DNA of 64,000 nt from Vibrio sp. AND4. Lineage in GTDB: Bacteria > Pseudomonadota > Gammaproteobacteria > Enterobacterales > Vibrionaceae. The notes beneath the pieces were generated by a model. It was not told the origin of the DNA. It was given only the letters and a program-made list of their open reading frames with translations, and searched no databases. Shown piece after piece: positions 37,784 to 46,756 of this stretch. The stretch is taken from positions 310,001-374,000 of the forward strand of contig NZ_ABGR01000002.1 in the NCBI RefSeq assembly GCF_000171815.1, given 5' to 3'. Numbering within the stretch: position 1 is the first letter of the stretch; each line of letters begins with the position of its first letter. The position numbers were made by a program, and so were the translations under genes.

Positions 37784-37858
37784 GCTCGGTAACAAGGTTA
37801 AAATTTTCGATAAGTCGTTATTATTTTACCTACACAGTTTTAAATGAAGTTACCGAGC
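37784..37858. repeat. 75-bp element bounded by 10-bp perfect inverted repeats
   Basis: GCTCGGTAAC at 37784-37793 is the exact reverse complement of GTTACCGAGC at 37849-37858. The inside also has partial symmetry (AGGTTAAAA against ATTTTACCT). It could be a miniature inverted-repeat element or a long hairpin after the fimbrillin gene. No gene lies in it. Confidence 0.35.
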
Positions 37859-37927
37859 GTTACAACATGAAAGAATGCCCCGTCATTTGTCATCATTGCG
37901 AGAAGTTAGGTATAAACCCCAAATACA

Positions 37928-37956
37928 ACAAAGCCCGCTAAATCAGCGGGCTTTGT
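37928..37956 (-). terminator. Terminator of tRNA-Val copy 1
   Basis: Perfect 12-bp stem ACAAAGCCCGCT/AGCGGGCTTTGT with a 5-base loop, 24 bp after the tRNA 3' end. The minus-strand tail is TGTATTT. Confidence 0.75.
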
Positions 37957-37979
37957 GTCTGTACACGAAGAACTAAATT

Positions 37980-38056
37980 TGGTGGATCCGACCAGATTCG
38001 AACTGGTGACCCCTACCATGTCAAGGTAGTACTCTAACCAACTGAACTAAGGACCC
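37980..38056 (-). tRNA. tRNA-Val(GAC), degenerate copy
   Basis: 77-nt cloverleaf with encoded CCA. The anticodon stem CTACC/GGTAG has loop TTGACAT, giving anticodon GAC (Val). Compared with the two copies at 41.8-42.0 kb it has a T-C mismatch at pair 7-66, a G-U at 3-70, a G-U in the D stem (GTTC for GCTC) and a different but fully paired T arm. Only 17 bp separate its 5' end from an IS end, so its native promoter is probably gone. It may be a non-functional relic. Confidence 0.8.
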
Positions 38057-38073
38057 AAATTTAACATTCTGCA

Positions 38074-39005
38074 GGCTTTGTTGCTTAATTCCTAAACGAA
38101 ATAATGAGTTTCAGGCATACCTACCCCCGTTAGCCTATTCAATGCTTTGAGCATTGCGTAAGTCTCACCAACCTGTGCGTTGTAGTTCCTCAAGCTTAAT
38201 TTTCCGCCTAACAACTGTTTCACTCGATACATTGCTGTCTCTGATAGTAAACGCTTATGATAGCCATACCGATTTTTCCACTTCTTGTTAGAGCCGCAGA
38301 ACTTCTGGCAACCTACCGCAAAATGGCGAGGGTGCCCTTGCTCCCAGAAGGCAGCGCCATCGCCTGATATCTCCAACGATTTTACGATGAGTCCGCTTAA
38401 GTAAGTTGGGGAGTACTCCGCCATGGGTTACGTTAGATAAACTTAACTCTGCTGCGATTATTTCGTGGGTGCTGGTATCTACAGCAATATGCAGCTTACA
38501 CCACACTCTGCGCTTCCCGTCAGTACCATGCTTTTTGACCTTCCATTCACCTTCCCCATAAACTTTGAGGCCAGTAGCATCAATGGACAGCTGTTGTATT
38601 GTTCCTCTGGTTTTGTTTTTAAATGAAACCTCAACTTCTTAAGCTTGACGGCTTATACAGGTGTAGTCTGGACAAATAAGCGGGATGTTAGCGAGTTTAA
38701 ATACTGAGTCGAGAAAACCTTGCAGCGCTCTCAATGGCATAGAGAAAACGCGTTTCACCATCAGTGCGGTAATAAAAGCTAAGTCACTGAATCGGCTTGG
38801 TTTACACCGCTTGCTTTATTTGTTTTGCTTCCACTCGGCTATCGTTTTCTCATCAGTCCAAAAGGTCAAAGAGCCACGGTTGATTAAAGCTGTATTGTTT
38901 CCAGTTAGTTGTTTTGTTACGAGGTTTAGGCATGAGACTACGACGAGTAATGGGTGTAGCCGATCAGATCGTAGTTTCTTGATAAAGGATTTCAGCAACA
39001 AAGCC
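38074..39005 (-). mobile_element. IS5-family (IS903-group-like) insertion sequence, inactive
   Basis: 932 bp bounded by terminal inverted repeats starting GGCTTTGTTGCT that match at 18 of 20 positions. It contains a frameshifted transposase. No target-site duplication is visible: the 9 bp outside each end differ (CATTCTGCA against GTAAAAAAC). This suggests rearrangement after insertion or an old event. Confidence 0.78.
38092..38933 (-). pseudogene. Broken IS5-family transposase
   Basis: The reading frame would start at the ATG at 38933 (MPKPRNKTTNWKQYN) and contain ALINRGSLTFWTDEKTIAEW, LSIDATGLKVYGEGEW and HIAVDTSTHEII of the DDE transposase. It is split by stops and frameshifts (stops around 38630-38650, frame change near 38380). 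The C-terminal part (NRYGYHKRLLSETAMYRVKQLLG) is in another frame. No full-length protein can be made. Confidence 0.8.
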
Positions 39006-39076
39006 GTAAAAAACTGCACGTTACACCTATTTTTTATCTATTTTTATTAAATAGATTGCATATGAGGAGAAATTGC

Positions 39077-41032
39077 ATGCGACAATTAGTAACGTTGGGG
39101 TTAGCTATGTTGGTAATGCTAAGTGCTAGCGCATCTGAACCCAAAGAAGCAACTCAATCCACAATAAATGTAAACAACCAGGTCAAACAAGACTTACCTT
39201 TTAGTGATAAGAAGGACTTTGAGGACGCTCAAAAAGGCTTTATTGCCAAGCAAGATGTGGTAACAATCACAAACGGAAAAGGCGACGTTGTTTGGGACCT
39301 CGAAGCATATAAAAAGTACATTGGTCTGGACAAACCTTCCCCTGACACTGTTAATCCTAGCCTGTGGCGTAACGCCCAATTAAACATGATTAATGGCTTA
39401 TTTGAAGTTACCGATGGTATCTATCAGGTTCGTGGCTATGACTTATCCAACATCACCTTTATTAAAGGTGATGTTGGTTGGATTATATTTGATCCTCTTA
39501 TTTCACAAGAAACCGCCAAAGCGGCACTTGATTTTATCAATAAAGAGTTAGGTGAAAGACCAGTTACTGGTGCTTTATACAGCCACAGTCACGTTGACCA
39601 TTTTGGCGGAGTGCGAGGTGTTGTCGATGAGAAAGACGTGACTTCAGGTAAAGTTCCTATTATTGCCTCTTTCGGTTTTACCGAGCATGCAGTGTCTGAA
39701 AATGTAATTGCAGGTAACGCAATGGGACGCAGAGCCATTTATATGTATGGATCAATGCTTCCCAGAGATGAAAAAGGAGGTGTCAATGGTGGTTTGGGGC
39801 AAACAACTTCTACTGGTATGGCTACAATGATCAAGCCAACTGACATCATCGAGAAAACCGGTGAAGAGCGTACCATTGATGGTGTAAAAATGGTTTTCCA
39901 ATATACCCCAGGTACCGAAGCACCAACCGAAATGAACATTTGGTTCCCAGATAAAAAAGCCCTTTGGATGGCAGAAAATACCACTAACACGATGCACAAT
40001 ATCCTCACTCTCCGTGGAGCACAGGTTCGAGATGCTTTGAAGTGGTCAAGCTACATACAAGAAACGATTGATATGTGGGGTGAGGATGTAGAAGTTAAAT
40101 TCCAAAGTCACCACTGGCCAATGTGGGGGCAGGAAGATATTGCCAAGTACTTTAAAACACAACGAGATATGTACAAGTACACTCACGACCAAACCGTTCG
40201 TTTAATGAACCAAGGTTACACTGGCTCAGAAATTTCTGAGCTGATTGAGTTTCCAAACGAGATTAAAAATAGCTGGAGTTCAAGAGGCTACTACGGCACC
40301 TTACGCCACAATAGCCGTGCAGTGTATCAGCGCTACATGGGTTGGTACAGCGGTAACCCGTCCGACCTAAACAACCTGCCACCAACAGATGCTGCGGTTA
40401 ACTATGTTGAGTATATGGGAGGTGAAAAAGAAACCATCAAGAAAGCACGAGCTGACTTTGATAAAGGTAATTATCGCTGGGTAGCCGAAGTGCTCAAACA
40501 TGTTGTGTTCGCTAACCCCGAAAGTGAAAAAGGGAAAGCACTACTAGCGGATGCCTATGAACAAATGGGTTATCAAGCCGAGTCAGGTCCCTGGCGCTCG
40601 GTATACTTACAAGGGGCTTATGAGTTGAGAAACGGAGTTTCTAGTAGTGGTGGATTAACAACTGCGTCTCCAGATATTATTAAAAACATGCCCCCAGAAA
40701 TGCTATTCGATTATTTAGCCGTTCGAATCTTGCCAGAAAAAGCAGCAGGTAAAGCATTTGTAATGAATATGATTTTCACCGACCTCGACGAGAGATACTC
40801 TTTGTATGTTGAAAACTCTGTTCTTAACCATACGAAGAAGCTTGCTGAAAAGCCTGACGTTTCACTTGAACTAACTAAAGCTACGTTAGATGATGTTCAG
40901 CTTGGTAACATCAACTTAGAGAAGGCGATTGCAGACGGCTCTATCAAAGTCGATGGTGACCCAAAAGTATTGAAAGACTTTGTAGGAATGTTGGATAGCT
41001 TCAACTTCTGGTTCAATATCGTGACGCCTTAA
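39077..41032 (+). CDS. Secreted linear primary-alkylsulfatase (SdsA1-like)
   Basis: 651-aa exported enzyme with a metallo-beta-lactamase fold that hydrolyses primary alkyl sulfates such as SDS to alcohol and sulfate. The signal peptide ends about residue 20. The zinc motif HSHVDH is at 170-175. Other landmarks are AENTTNTMHN, the dimerisation helices (about 380-530) and a C-terminal SCP2-like domain (about 540-651). The ATG at 39077 follows GAGGAGA; the frame upstream to 39056 is unlikely to be used. It is followed 9 bp later by a small exported protein, probably co-transcribed. It lies between tRNA-Val genes, beside a dead IS, so it may have been acquired. Confidence 0.87.
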   Translation: MRQLVTLGLAMLVMLSASASEPKEATQSTINVNNQVKQDLPFSDKKDFEDAQKGFIAKQDVVTITNGKGDVVWDLEAYKKYIGLDKPSPDTVNPSLWRNAQLNMINGLFEVTDGIYQVRGYDLSNITFIKGDVGWIIFDPLISQETAKAALDFINKELGERPVTGALYSHSHVDHFGGVRGVVDEKDVTSGKVPIIASFGFTEHAVSENVIAGNAMGRRAIYMYGSMLPRDEKGGVNGGLGQTTSTGMATMIKPTDIIEKTGEERTIDGVKMVFQYTPGTEAPTEMNIWFPDKKALWMAENTTNTMHNILTLRGAQVRDALKWSSYIQETIDMWGEDVEVKFQSHHWPMWGQEDIAKYFKTQRDMYKYTHDQTVRLMNQGYTGSEISELIEFPNEIKNSWSSRGYYGTLRHNSRAVYQRYMGWYSGNPSDLNNLPPTDAAVNYVEYMGGEKETIKKARADFDKGNYRWVAEVLKHVVFANPESEKGKALLADAYEQMGYQAESGPWRSVYLQGAYELRNGVSSSGGLTTASPDIIKNMPPEMLFDYLAVRILPEKAAGKAFVMNMIFTDLDERYSLYVENSVLNHTKKLAEKPDVSLELTKATLDDVQLGNINLEKAIADGSIKVDGDPKVLKDFVGMLDSFNFWFNIVTP

Positions 41033-41041
41033 GGAATGATT

Positions 41042-41503
41042 ATGACGAAGCGAGTAATAACCTATATCGCTTCAGGTGTTATCGCCTTAGCAAGCCCAAC
41101 CAGCTGGGCTTGCTCATATGATGGGTTGTTTACTAATCCATTTAGCGAAAGTTACCCTGGAGCACTAGATGTATCAATCTCGACACAGTTGGCTATTCGA
41201 GCCAAATCAATGAACCCGTTAGAGCTTATTGAAGGTGAAGCTGGGCTAAGACGAGCCAGTTGGTGGTTAAATATGATGGTCAAGGCAAACCCAGAGTTAT
41301 CTCCAGGTTCCTATATCTATGTAGTTGATCGCCAGCTGTGGTCGCGCATTAGTGAGACAAATAATTCAATTGAGGTTCACGTCCCACCTCCGAACGATAA
41401 CGCCAGAGTGCTGCAAATATCCGAAGCCGCTCTACATAATCTAATATCAAACCAGATATCGATTGATCAAGCTCGCGGGCTTGGGGTATTGAGTGAGATA
41501 TAA
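41042..41503 (+). CDS. Small exported protein beside alkylsulfatase
   Basis: 153-aa protein with a signal peptide (ending SWA, residue 23) and a Cys at mature position 1. The ATG at 41042 follows AAGGA by 7 bp. The mature part is mostly helical, with SMNPLELIEGEAGLRRA and ISIDQARGLGVL. No family is recognised. Its 9-bp distance from the alkylsulfatase gene suggests a shared transcript. Confidence 0.65.
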   Translation: MTKRVITYIASGVIALASPTSWACSYDGLFTNPFSESYPGALDVSISTQLAIRAKSMNPLELIEGEAGLRRASWWLNMMVKANPELSPGSYIYVVDRQLWSRISETNNSIEVHVPPPNDNARVLQISEAALHNLISNQISIDQARGLGVLSEI

Positions 41504-41770
41504 ACACCCAAAACTAATCTTTGGTGTTTGTTCAATTGAATATAACATAAAGGCTTTCTTATCTCGCTGAAAAGTCTTTATGTTTAGGTATCTAACGGCT
41601 CTGAGTAAGGTGAATTGGATTATTCACTTTATTTGCGGCGAATGTACAGGCTATAGAAATCGTTCATTGGTTGAGTATAGGGACTTTAGTCAAAGTTGAA
41701 CTTTAGCTTTTTAATAGATTAAGACTGTCAATACCGTCGTAATACACGCCGATTTGCTAAACGCCAGATA

Positions 41771-41803
41771 CAAGAAAGCCAAGCTAAATGCTTGGCTTTC
41801 TTG
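41771..41803 (-). terminator. Terminator of tandem tRNA-Val genes
   Basis: Perfect 14-bp stem CAAGAAAGCCAAGC/GCTTGGCTTTCTTG with a 5-base loop, directly after the second tRNA-Val 3' end. The 307 bp from 41504 to here contain no other feature that I can support. Confidence 0.85.
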
Positions 41804-41810
41804 TTAAATT

Positions 41811-41887
41811 TGGTGGATCCGGGCGAACTCGAATCGCCGACCCCCGCCATGTCAAGGCGGTACTCTAACCAACTGAGCTACGGATCC
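41811..41887 (-). tRNA. tRNA-Val(GAC)
   Basis: 77 nt with encoded CCA. Acceptor GGATCCG/CGGATCC and anticodon stem ACCGCC/GGCGGG are fully paired with loop TTGACAT. The T arm is GGCGATTCGAGTTCGCC. It is second in a tandem pair, 36 bp after the next copy in the direction of transcription. Confidence 0.95.
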
Positions 41888-41923
41888 AAACTTTTGTTCT
41901 TTGCATTTTTATGCGTTAAGGAG

Positions 41924-42000
41924 TGGTGGGTCCGGGCGAACTCGAATCGCCGACCCCTACCATGTCAAGGTAGTACTCTAACCAACTGAGCTACGGACCC
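41924..42000 (-). tRNA. tRNA-Val(GAC)
   Basis: 77 nt with encoded CCA. Acceptor GGGTCCG/CGGACCC and anticodon stem CTACC/GGTAG are fully paired with loop TTGACAT. First gene of the tandem pair; its promoter should lie to the right of 42000. Confidence 0.95.
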
Positions 42001-42337
42001 ATTCCTTAAGAACGGGATAGATATTAGCGATATCCCATCAGAGGCGCAAGCACAAATTCATCATCTTTGATTCGTTTGGCGAAAATGTAAACTGAACATC
42101 CTATTACAGGCGGTTTTATCGGCAATCTGATGCCCTACACGCTGTAAAAGTTTGGTTTAGCATACTTTTATTGTTTAGGTTTGTTATCTTAAGTCACATC
42201 ACTTGGCATAGTGCTGCTCTATTTTACCTCTTTACAAAATTACCGAGTGGAAGCTTAAATATGCTTCTCTTAGTCGTGAGGCAGAAAAAACGTTAACTAA
42301 TCCGGTTAAAGTCTTTCATCGTCTAGGGAGATGATGT
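42001..42337. other. Intergenic region upstream of tRNA-Val pair
   Basis: 337 bp holding the tRNA promoter (not pinpointed) on the left and the 3' flank of the DUF2726-like gene on the right. No gene or strong hairpin is seen. Confidence 0.4.
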
Positions 42338-43000
42338 TTATGCATCGTCAGTTTCAAACACCACATTGTAGTTTTCTGTATATGTGCAGTTCGATTGACG
42401 GCTACAAGTGAAAAAGCGTCGACCTTTAAACTCTCCTTGGCTGGCCGTTTTAATGATCATAGGGCTGCTGCATTTTTTACAAAAACGAATTTCTTTGTCT
42501 GGTTCAATCAAATCAATGTGTGCCGCTAATAAACGACGTAATCGCCCTACTTGATAACTGTGTTTGACCGATGCACCAATCAAAGGAAGGTTCGCTGATT
42601 TACAAACGTGCATGAGCAACTTTTGGCGCTCGACTTTACCTTTATGCAGTTGCTGACCATCATCAAACTCCATAATTACTCGCGGCTCTAGTGTTCTGGG
42701 ATCGCAGATAACGAAATCAAAGTAGCTACGAGAAATTCGGTTGCTGGCAATGAAGAACTGCTTTTTGTTTTTAATCTCTTTGGGCGCAATCAGTATCGAC
42801 ATGTTTACTTTGGCAAATACGACTGCATGGTCACCAACTGCAGTTCTTAAGGCATTAAAAAATGCGCTCTCCTGTCCTTTAAGCAAAGGGCCTTTCGAAC
42901 GGTACGTAAAGTCACGAGTGTCATCATTTTTTATTACGTATTTTTGAATGACAAAGAAGAAAACAACAAGAAGCACAACAATAATAAAGATGTTGGTCAT
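42338..43000 (-). CDS. DUF2726-like membrane-anchored protein with C-terminal zinc ribbon
   Basis: 220 aa when started at the ATG at 43000 (MTNIFIIVV). One N-terminal membrane helix (residues 4-20) precedes a DUF2726 domain (about 35-165; landmarks SYFDFVICDPRTLEPRVIMEFDD and KLLMHVCKSANLPLI), which is restriction-endonuclease-like in fold. The C-terminal zinc ribbon CKKCSSPM...FFTCSRQSNC resembles topoisomerase I C4 fingers. Together these suggest a nucleic-acid-binding or cleaving role at the membrane. The longer frame to 43111 is not supported by a ribosome site. Confidence 0.75.
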   Translation of the reverse strand: MTNIFIIVVLLVVFFFVIQKYVIKNDDTRDFTYRSKGPLLKGQESAFFNALRTAVGDHAVVFAKVNMSILIAPKEIKNKKQFFIASNRISRSYFDFVICDPRTLEPRVIMEFDDGQQLHKGKVERQKLLMHVCKSANLPLIGASVKHSYQVGRLRRLLAAHIDLIEPDKEIRFCKKCSSPMIIKTASQGEFKGRRFFTCSRQSNCTYTENYNVVFETDDA

Positions 43001-43178
43001 AGATAAATAAAGCCCAAAACAACTAATTGAACAAAGCCTAAACGGAAAACCGCAATAGAGCAATAGAGCCGATATACTTTCTGAGGTGACGATATCCCTG
43101 AATGGGCACAATGAAAAAAATACAGTGGTTTACAGCAAATCTGCTGCAAACCACTAACGTCAAGCAATAAACTTAATG

Positions 43179-45911
43179 TTACTTCGCACTAAAACGAGAG
43201 GCAGCTTCATTTTTAAATGCACTATGCTGGCCGGCAAGTACCTTATTGAAACCGTCTAATGCGTTGTTAAACTTTGCCTCAGACTTGTCTGTCGCCCATT
43301 CGCCAATTTTATTGATCAGGTCAGATTTGAGTACTTTCATATCCGCTGTATCTCCAACCATCTTGGTTAGCTCCAAAGACGCATTGCTAGAAGGCTCAAG
43401 CAGGTTAGTGAACAGCTTGCCCAAATCTTTTTGGTGATTATCACAATAACTTTGCCAAAGCTCCGGCTGCTGTCCCACTGACCAACCGTTAAACTTCTTT
43501 TGTAAGTAGGTTAATGTATCATCACCTAGCCGCTCAGATAAATGAATATTAGACGATACGCTCACACCACCACCTAGCTTAACAGCCCCTGCAGCAGCGG
43601 CACCTTTACTTCCTACTGTGATAGATTCTGTTGCACGGATGTATTGAATATGGAATTTATTGTCTTCCCCTCTCACCATGTTTAATTCAAGTTTTGCGCC
43701 CAACCCAAGTGCACCCTCTAGCCCTAAAGTCGCGTCATTTGCTAACTCCACTTCGATGGCGTTTTTTGATAGAAACTGGCTAAGGGCTTCACCCACAGCA
43801 GCTCGAATAATAGGACCGTCAACCCTCTCTTTTGATGATGGTTTACCGAGAGGGATATCGGCAGTGAAAGCAATGTTTAGGTACTCGCCATCATTGTTCG
43901 GGTTGATATGGCCTGTAATATTGCTGTGTTTAACCACCATATCAACAGCTTTGTTCACACCCGGGATTTGTACAGATACATTACCACTCTTCTGTACATT
44001 GGTACTTTGCGCACCCGACATTAATGTTAACTGTTTTTCAATGTGTCGCTTCTGATCAAGGTTCATTTGAGGATTACTGTAAGTACGTTCCACATCACTA
44101 AGAAATTGACAAAATGCCGCTTCATCTTTATTCAAATAAGGCACTTCTCCATCAGAAAAGCTCGCTAGGTAGGTTTGAGTCAACGCAACATGGCTACAAA
44201 TTACCGCACGTAAATACTCACCTCGACCATTAGAACCACGGTCATTTTCCATACTATGCTTGATAATGCTCATTTGCTTACGCGCATCGCTGCTTTTATT
44301 AGAATCCTTCTGATTAACTATGGTTGAATAGCTATCGTATTCTTTGAACAAGGCGGTGATGACGTCTTTAATTTCAGCACGCTTCGCTTTCAAGACATCG
44401 ACATTGAGTTTGCCCGTCTTTATGTCAAGAGAAGCTGGATCTGCTTTCGCTTTTTTGGCAAGTTCACTGACTTCCAACGCCTTATCTTCCATCCACTTCA
44501 AACCTTTTAAACCGCTTTGAGTTTTGCGATTGCCAAGAAACTCATTGTCTTTTGTATCACCTCCAAGTGGCACCGAAATACTAAAGTAATCTGGATTGCG
44601 GGCCATAAGTCTTTGCGGTTGCTGACGAAGCTGTTGGAGTAAATCCGTATGCTTAGTGAAATGAGTCTCGGATTTGGAAAACGAGCCCCCTACGCTGATT
44701 TTAGAAAAATCTTTTATTCCTAAACCACCACCAATTGAAATACCTTTAGCAGAGGTTTCAGCTTTCACCGGAACACCATGCTTTTTAATTTTCGTCTCTA
44801 TTCTATCCCCTTGCTCTAAGATCCCGTGCTGACGTAAGTCTTGCTGTAATTTATGGTTATTTACAACGACGCTTTCAAGCAGCTGATCAGCTTGGCGAGC
44901 TTGATGAATGCCACCAAGATTGATCAGTTTGTTAACGCCGCTCCCTGCAAGCATCGCGACCATATCATTGGCATGATAATCCACAAACGATTTAAGATTC
45001 GGGAAAACTTGAGCTGTACCTAGCCCCAAATTGCCACCAACATTAATATTTACAGGTGCACCACTGGCACCCGATCCTGCGACTCCAAGCGAAAAATTGT
45101 GTTTCTCACGAATTTTTGTATCATCACTGCCAAATACTTTAAAATCGTATTTTAGCTTAACAGTTGCCGACGCGGCCTCAAGATTAAATAAACCAAGCGC
45201 GCCACCGATATCAAGAGAGATCGATACAGCAGACTCCGACCCGCCCTTTGTCAAGCCACTAAACTGCTCTATTAACTGCTGTTTAAATTGGTCACGCAGT
45301 TGCGCTAACCCTTCGCAACGTAGCTGTTCTGCCAATCCGCCAATTCGAGCTTGGTCTTGTGAACCCGTTTCCAAGGTTTTGTGTACATTCATCAGCGCTT
45401 GGGATGCATTACTGTAATTAGCAGGGGTTTTAGTTCCCTCTAATTTAGACACAGCATCGCGGGCATGATTGACACTTTCAGAAGCAGGCAGACGTTCGAG
45501 CGCTTTAAGCAATACTGTGCTGTCGCCAACTTTAAACACGTTACCAAGCGACGCGTTGGCAAACAGTTGTAAGTTGCTAGAGGAAGAGCCTAAACACGTT
45601 TCTAAATGTCCCGCAGCAGAGAGAACCTTCGCAAACTCTTGGTTAGATAAGGTGTCGCTCTTTTCTTTTAGATACGGCGTTTCCAATAGAGCCGTTTGAA
45701 CAGTCTGAGGGAAATTAGCAAAGGTTTCCCGTTGATTTTGACTAAACAATGACTCTACACGATGTGCAGATGATAAGTTGGCACTGCCAGTCAATTGAGG
45801 GTTTTTCGATACATTTAGCGCTAACGGGCTAATTTTTTGGGCGCCTTCAACGTCCTGTACTGAATTGATTCTAGAAGAATTGTCAACAAGAGATGTATTC
45901 ACTGAAATCAT
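43179..45911 (-). CDS. Candidate type III secretion effector, large beta-rich protein
   Basis: 910-aa cytoplasmic or secreted protein without a Sec signal. The first about 60 residues are Ser/Asn/Val-rich, as in many type III effectors. Two glycine-rich, amphipathic beta segments (about residues 225-320 and 700-800; landmarks LDIGGALGLFNLEA and EGALGLGAKLEL) are separated by helical, charged regions. The gene follows a CesT-like chaperone gene by 10 bp, and the ATG at 45911 has AAAGG upstream. A pore- or barrel-forming action similar in principle to AvrE-type effectors is speculative. No type III apparatus genes are in the window, so it would be an orphan effector locus. Confidence 0.55.
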   Translation of the reverse strand: MISVNTSLVDNSSRINSVQDVEGAQKISPLALNVSKNPQLTGSANLSSAHRVESLFSQNQRETFANFPQTVQTALLETPYLKEKSDTLSNQEFAKVLSAAGHLETCLGSSSSNLQLFANASLGNVFKVGDSTVLLKALERLPASESVNHARDAVSKLEGTKTPANYSNASQALMNVHKTLETGSQDQARIGGLAEQLRCEGLAQLRDQFKQQLIEQFSGLTKGGSESAVSISLDIGGALGLFNLEAASATVKLKYDFKVFGSDDTKIREKHNFSLGVAGSGASGAPVNINVGGNLGLGTAQVFPNLKSFVDYHANDMVAMLAGSGVNKLINLGGIHQARQADQLLESVVVNNHKLQQDLRQHGILEQGDRIETKIKKHGVPVKAETSAKGISIGGGLGIKDFSKISVGGSFSKSETHFTKHTDLLQQLRQQPQRLMARNPDYFSISVPLGGDTKDNEFLGNRKTQSGLKGLKWMEDKALEVSELAKKAKADPASLDIKTGKLNVDVLKAKRAEIKDVITALFKEYDSYSTIVNQKDSNKSSDARKQMSIIKHSMENDRGSNGRGEYLRAVICSHVALTQTYLASFSDGEVPYLNKDEAAFCQFLSDVERTYSNPQMNLDQKRHIEKQLTLMSGAQSTNVQKSGNVSVQIPGVNKAVDMVVKHSNITGHINPNNDGEYLNIAFTADIPLGKPSSKERVDGPIIRAAVGEALSQFLSKNAIEVELANDATLGLEGALGLGAKLELNMVRGEDNKFHIQYIRATESITVGSKGAAAAGAVKLGGGVSVSSNIHLSERLGDDTLTYLQKKFNGWSVGQQPELWQSYCDNHQKDLGKLFTNLLEPSSNASLELTKMVGDTADMKVLKSDLINKIGEWATDKSEAKFNNALDGFNKVLAGQHSAFKNEAASRFSAK

Positions 45912-45921
45912 GTCTTTACCT

Positions 45922-46356
45922 TTATACAAACAAAGAATTGTGAGAGAGAGAGAAGCCGCTCATATCCTGAGCACAAGTAGTCGTAGGCTCCCTCTCCAAT
46001 AATTTTTGCTGCCAATAATCAGCAGCATCGACAAACCCCGAAAGAAGATCAGAAAAACGAAGTTGGTCTTGGTGGTTTACAGCCAAAGTGAGCAAAACTC
46101 GATTTTCATCGAACAATGAGAGCGTCGCACCATTGGTTGAATTCCAGAGACAGTTGCCCTCAAGAAGTAGGCGCATTTGCTTTTCTTCTATCAGCTCTCC
46201 CACTAAGGCATAAACAACAAGTTCGTTGGTTCGATATTCGAAATTGACCATCATTTTAGGCTTATCAAACATGACCGCCGCAAGTGAGAATTCATCGAAA
46301 GAGACTGGCTGCTCTACTGCATCGCCAAGCACCTTTTCCCATTGCACTTTATCCAT
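45922..46356 (-). CDS. CesT-family type III secretion chaperone
   Basis: 144-aa acidic cytoplasmic protein. ATG at 46356 (MDKVQWEKVLG) preceded by GGAG. The alternating helix-strand layout (LLEGNCLWNSTNGATLSLFDENRVLLTLAV) matches the class I CesT/SycE fold, in which the motif LL..N.......G.....D.....L is typical. It would bind the N terminus of the effector encoded 10 bp downstream and keep it ready for export. The fold assignment is good; the partner assignment follows from adjacency. Confidence 0.72.
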   Translation of the reverse strand: MDKVQWEKVLGDAVEQPVSFDEFSLAAVMFDKPKMMVNFEYRTNELVVYALVGELIEEKQMRLLLEGNCLWNSTNGATLSLFDENRVLLTLAVNHQDQLRFSDLLSGFVDAADYWQQKLLEREPTTTCAQDMSGFSLSHNSLFV

Positions 46357-46756
46357 AACAACTCCAAATCTAGTAGGCTTAAATTCCGGCCTCATAATGA
46401 TTCAGATGACGAACTGCCATCGTGGGCTCGGTATAAATTCATACTAAAACAGTCACTTGAAGCGTGTTACCAATGAAAGTCACACTTTTATCAATAACTG
46501 ACAATATACCCATAAAACTGGCGCATAAATTGATTGCGAGAGGTTAGCGTCTGACAAAGTATGGTCGAGTTCGGGAGTCGACCTAATAATGGGGGGCAAG
46601 TGTCAGATAGAATATTAGCGTTTTAATTCAGCTGCACAGGTTTAAGAAAAAGCGGACTAAACATAGAGGATACCAGGCCCCCTAAAGATACTTGGTTCAG
46701 CGAGAGCAACGTGGCTTATAGACGTTGCGGCAATTTAAAGGTCTCGTTGGCTAATA
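46357..46756. other. Intergenic region between homogentisate operon and chaperone gene
   Basis: 400 bp holding the chaperone/effector promoter region. A 7-bp hairpin GCAACGT/ACGTTGC at 46706-46728 lies about 30 bp after the maiA stop but has no T-run. Otherwise nothing is seen. Confidence 0.4.

Noticed and set aside
37867..37941. 24-codon frame with C..C-H-C spacing like a mini zinc finger
   Set aside because: It runs into the tRNA terminator stem and has no ribosome site; probably a remnant or chance.
37980..38056. Reading the tRNA as Asp because GTC appears on the plus strand
   Set aside because: The cloverleaf and CCA end fit only the minus strand, where the anticodon is GAC (Val). The same holds for the copies at 41811 and 41924.
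38074..39005. Active IS element
   Set aside because: The transposase frame is broken by several stops and frameshifts and no target duplication remains.
38685..39050. 121-codon plus-strand frame across the IS end
   Set aside because: It is antisense to the transposase remnant and has no protein-like features of its own.
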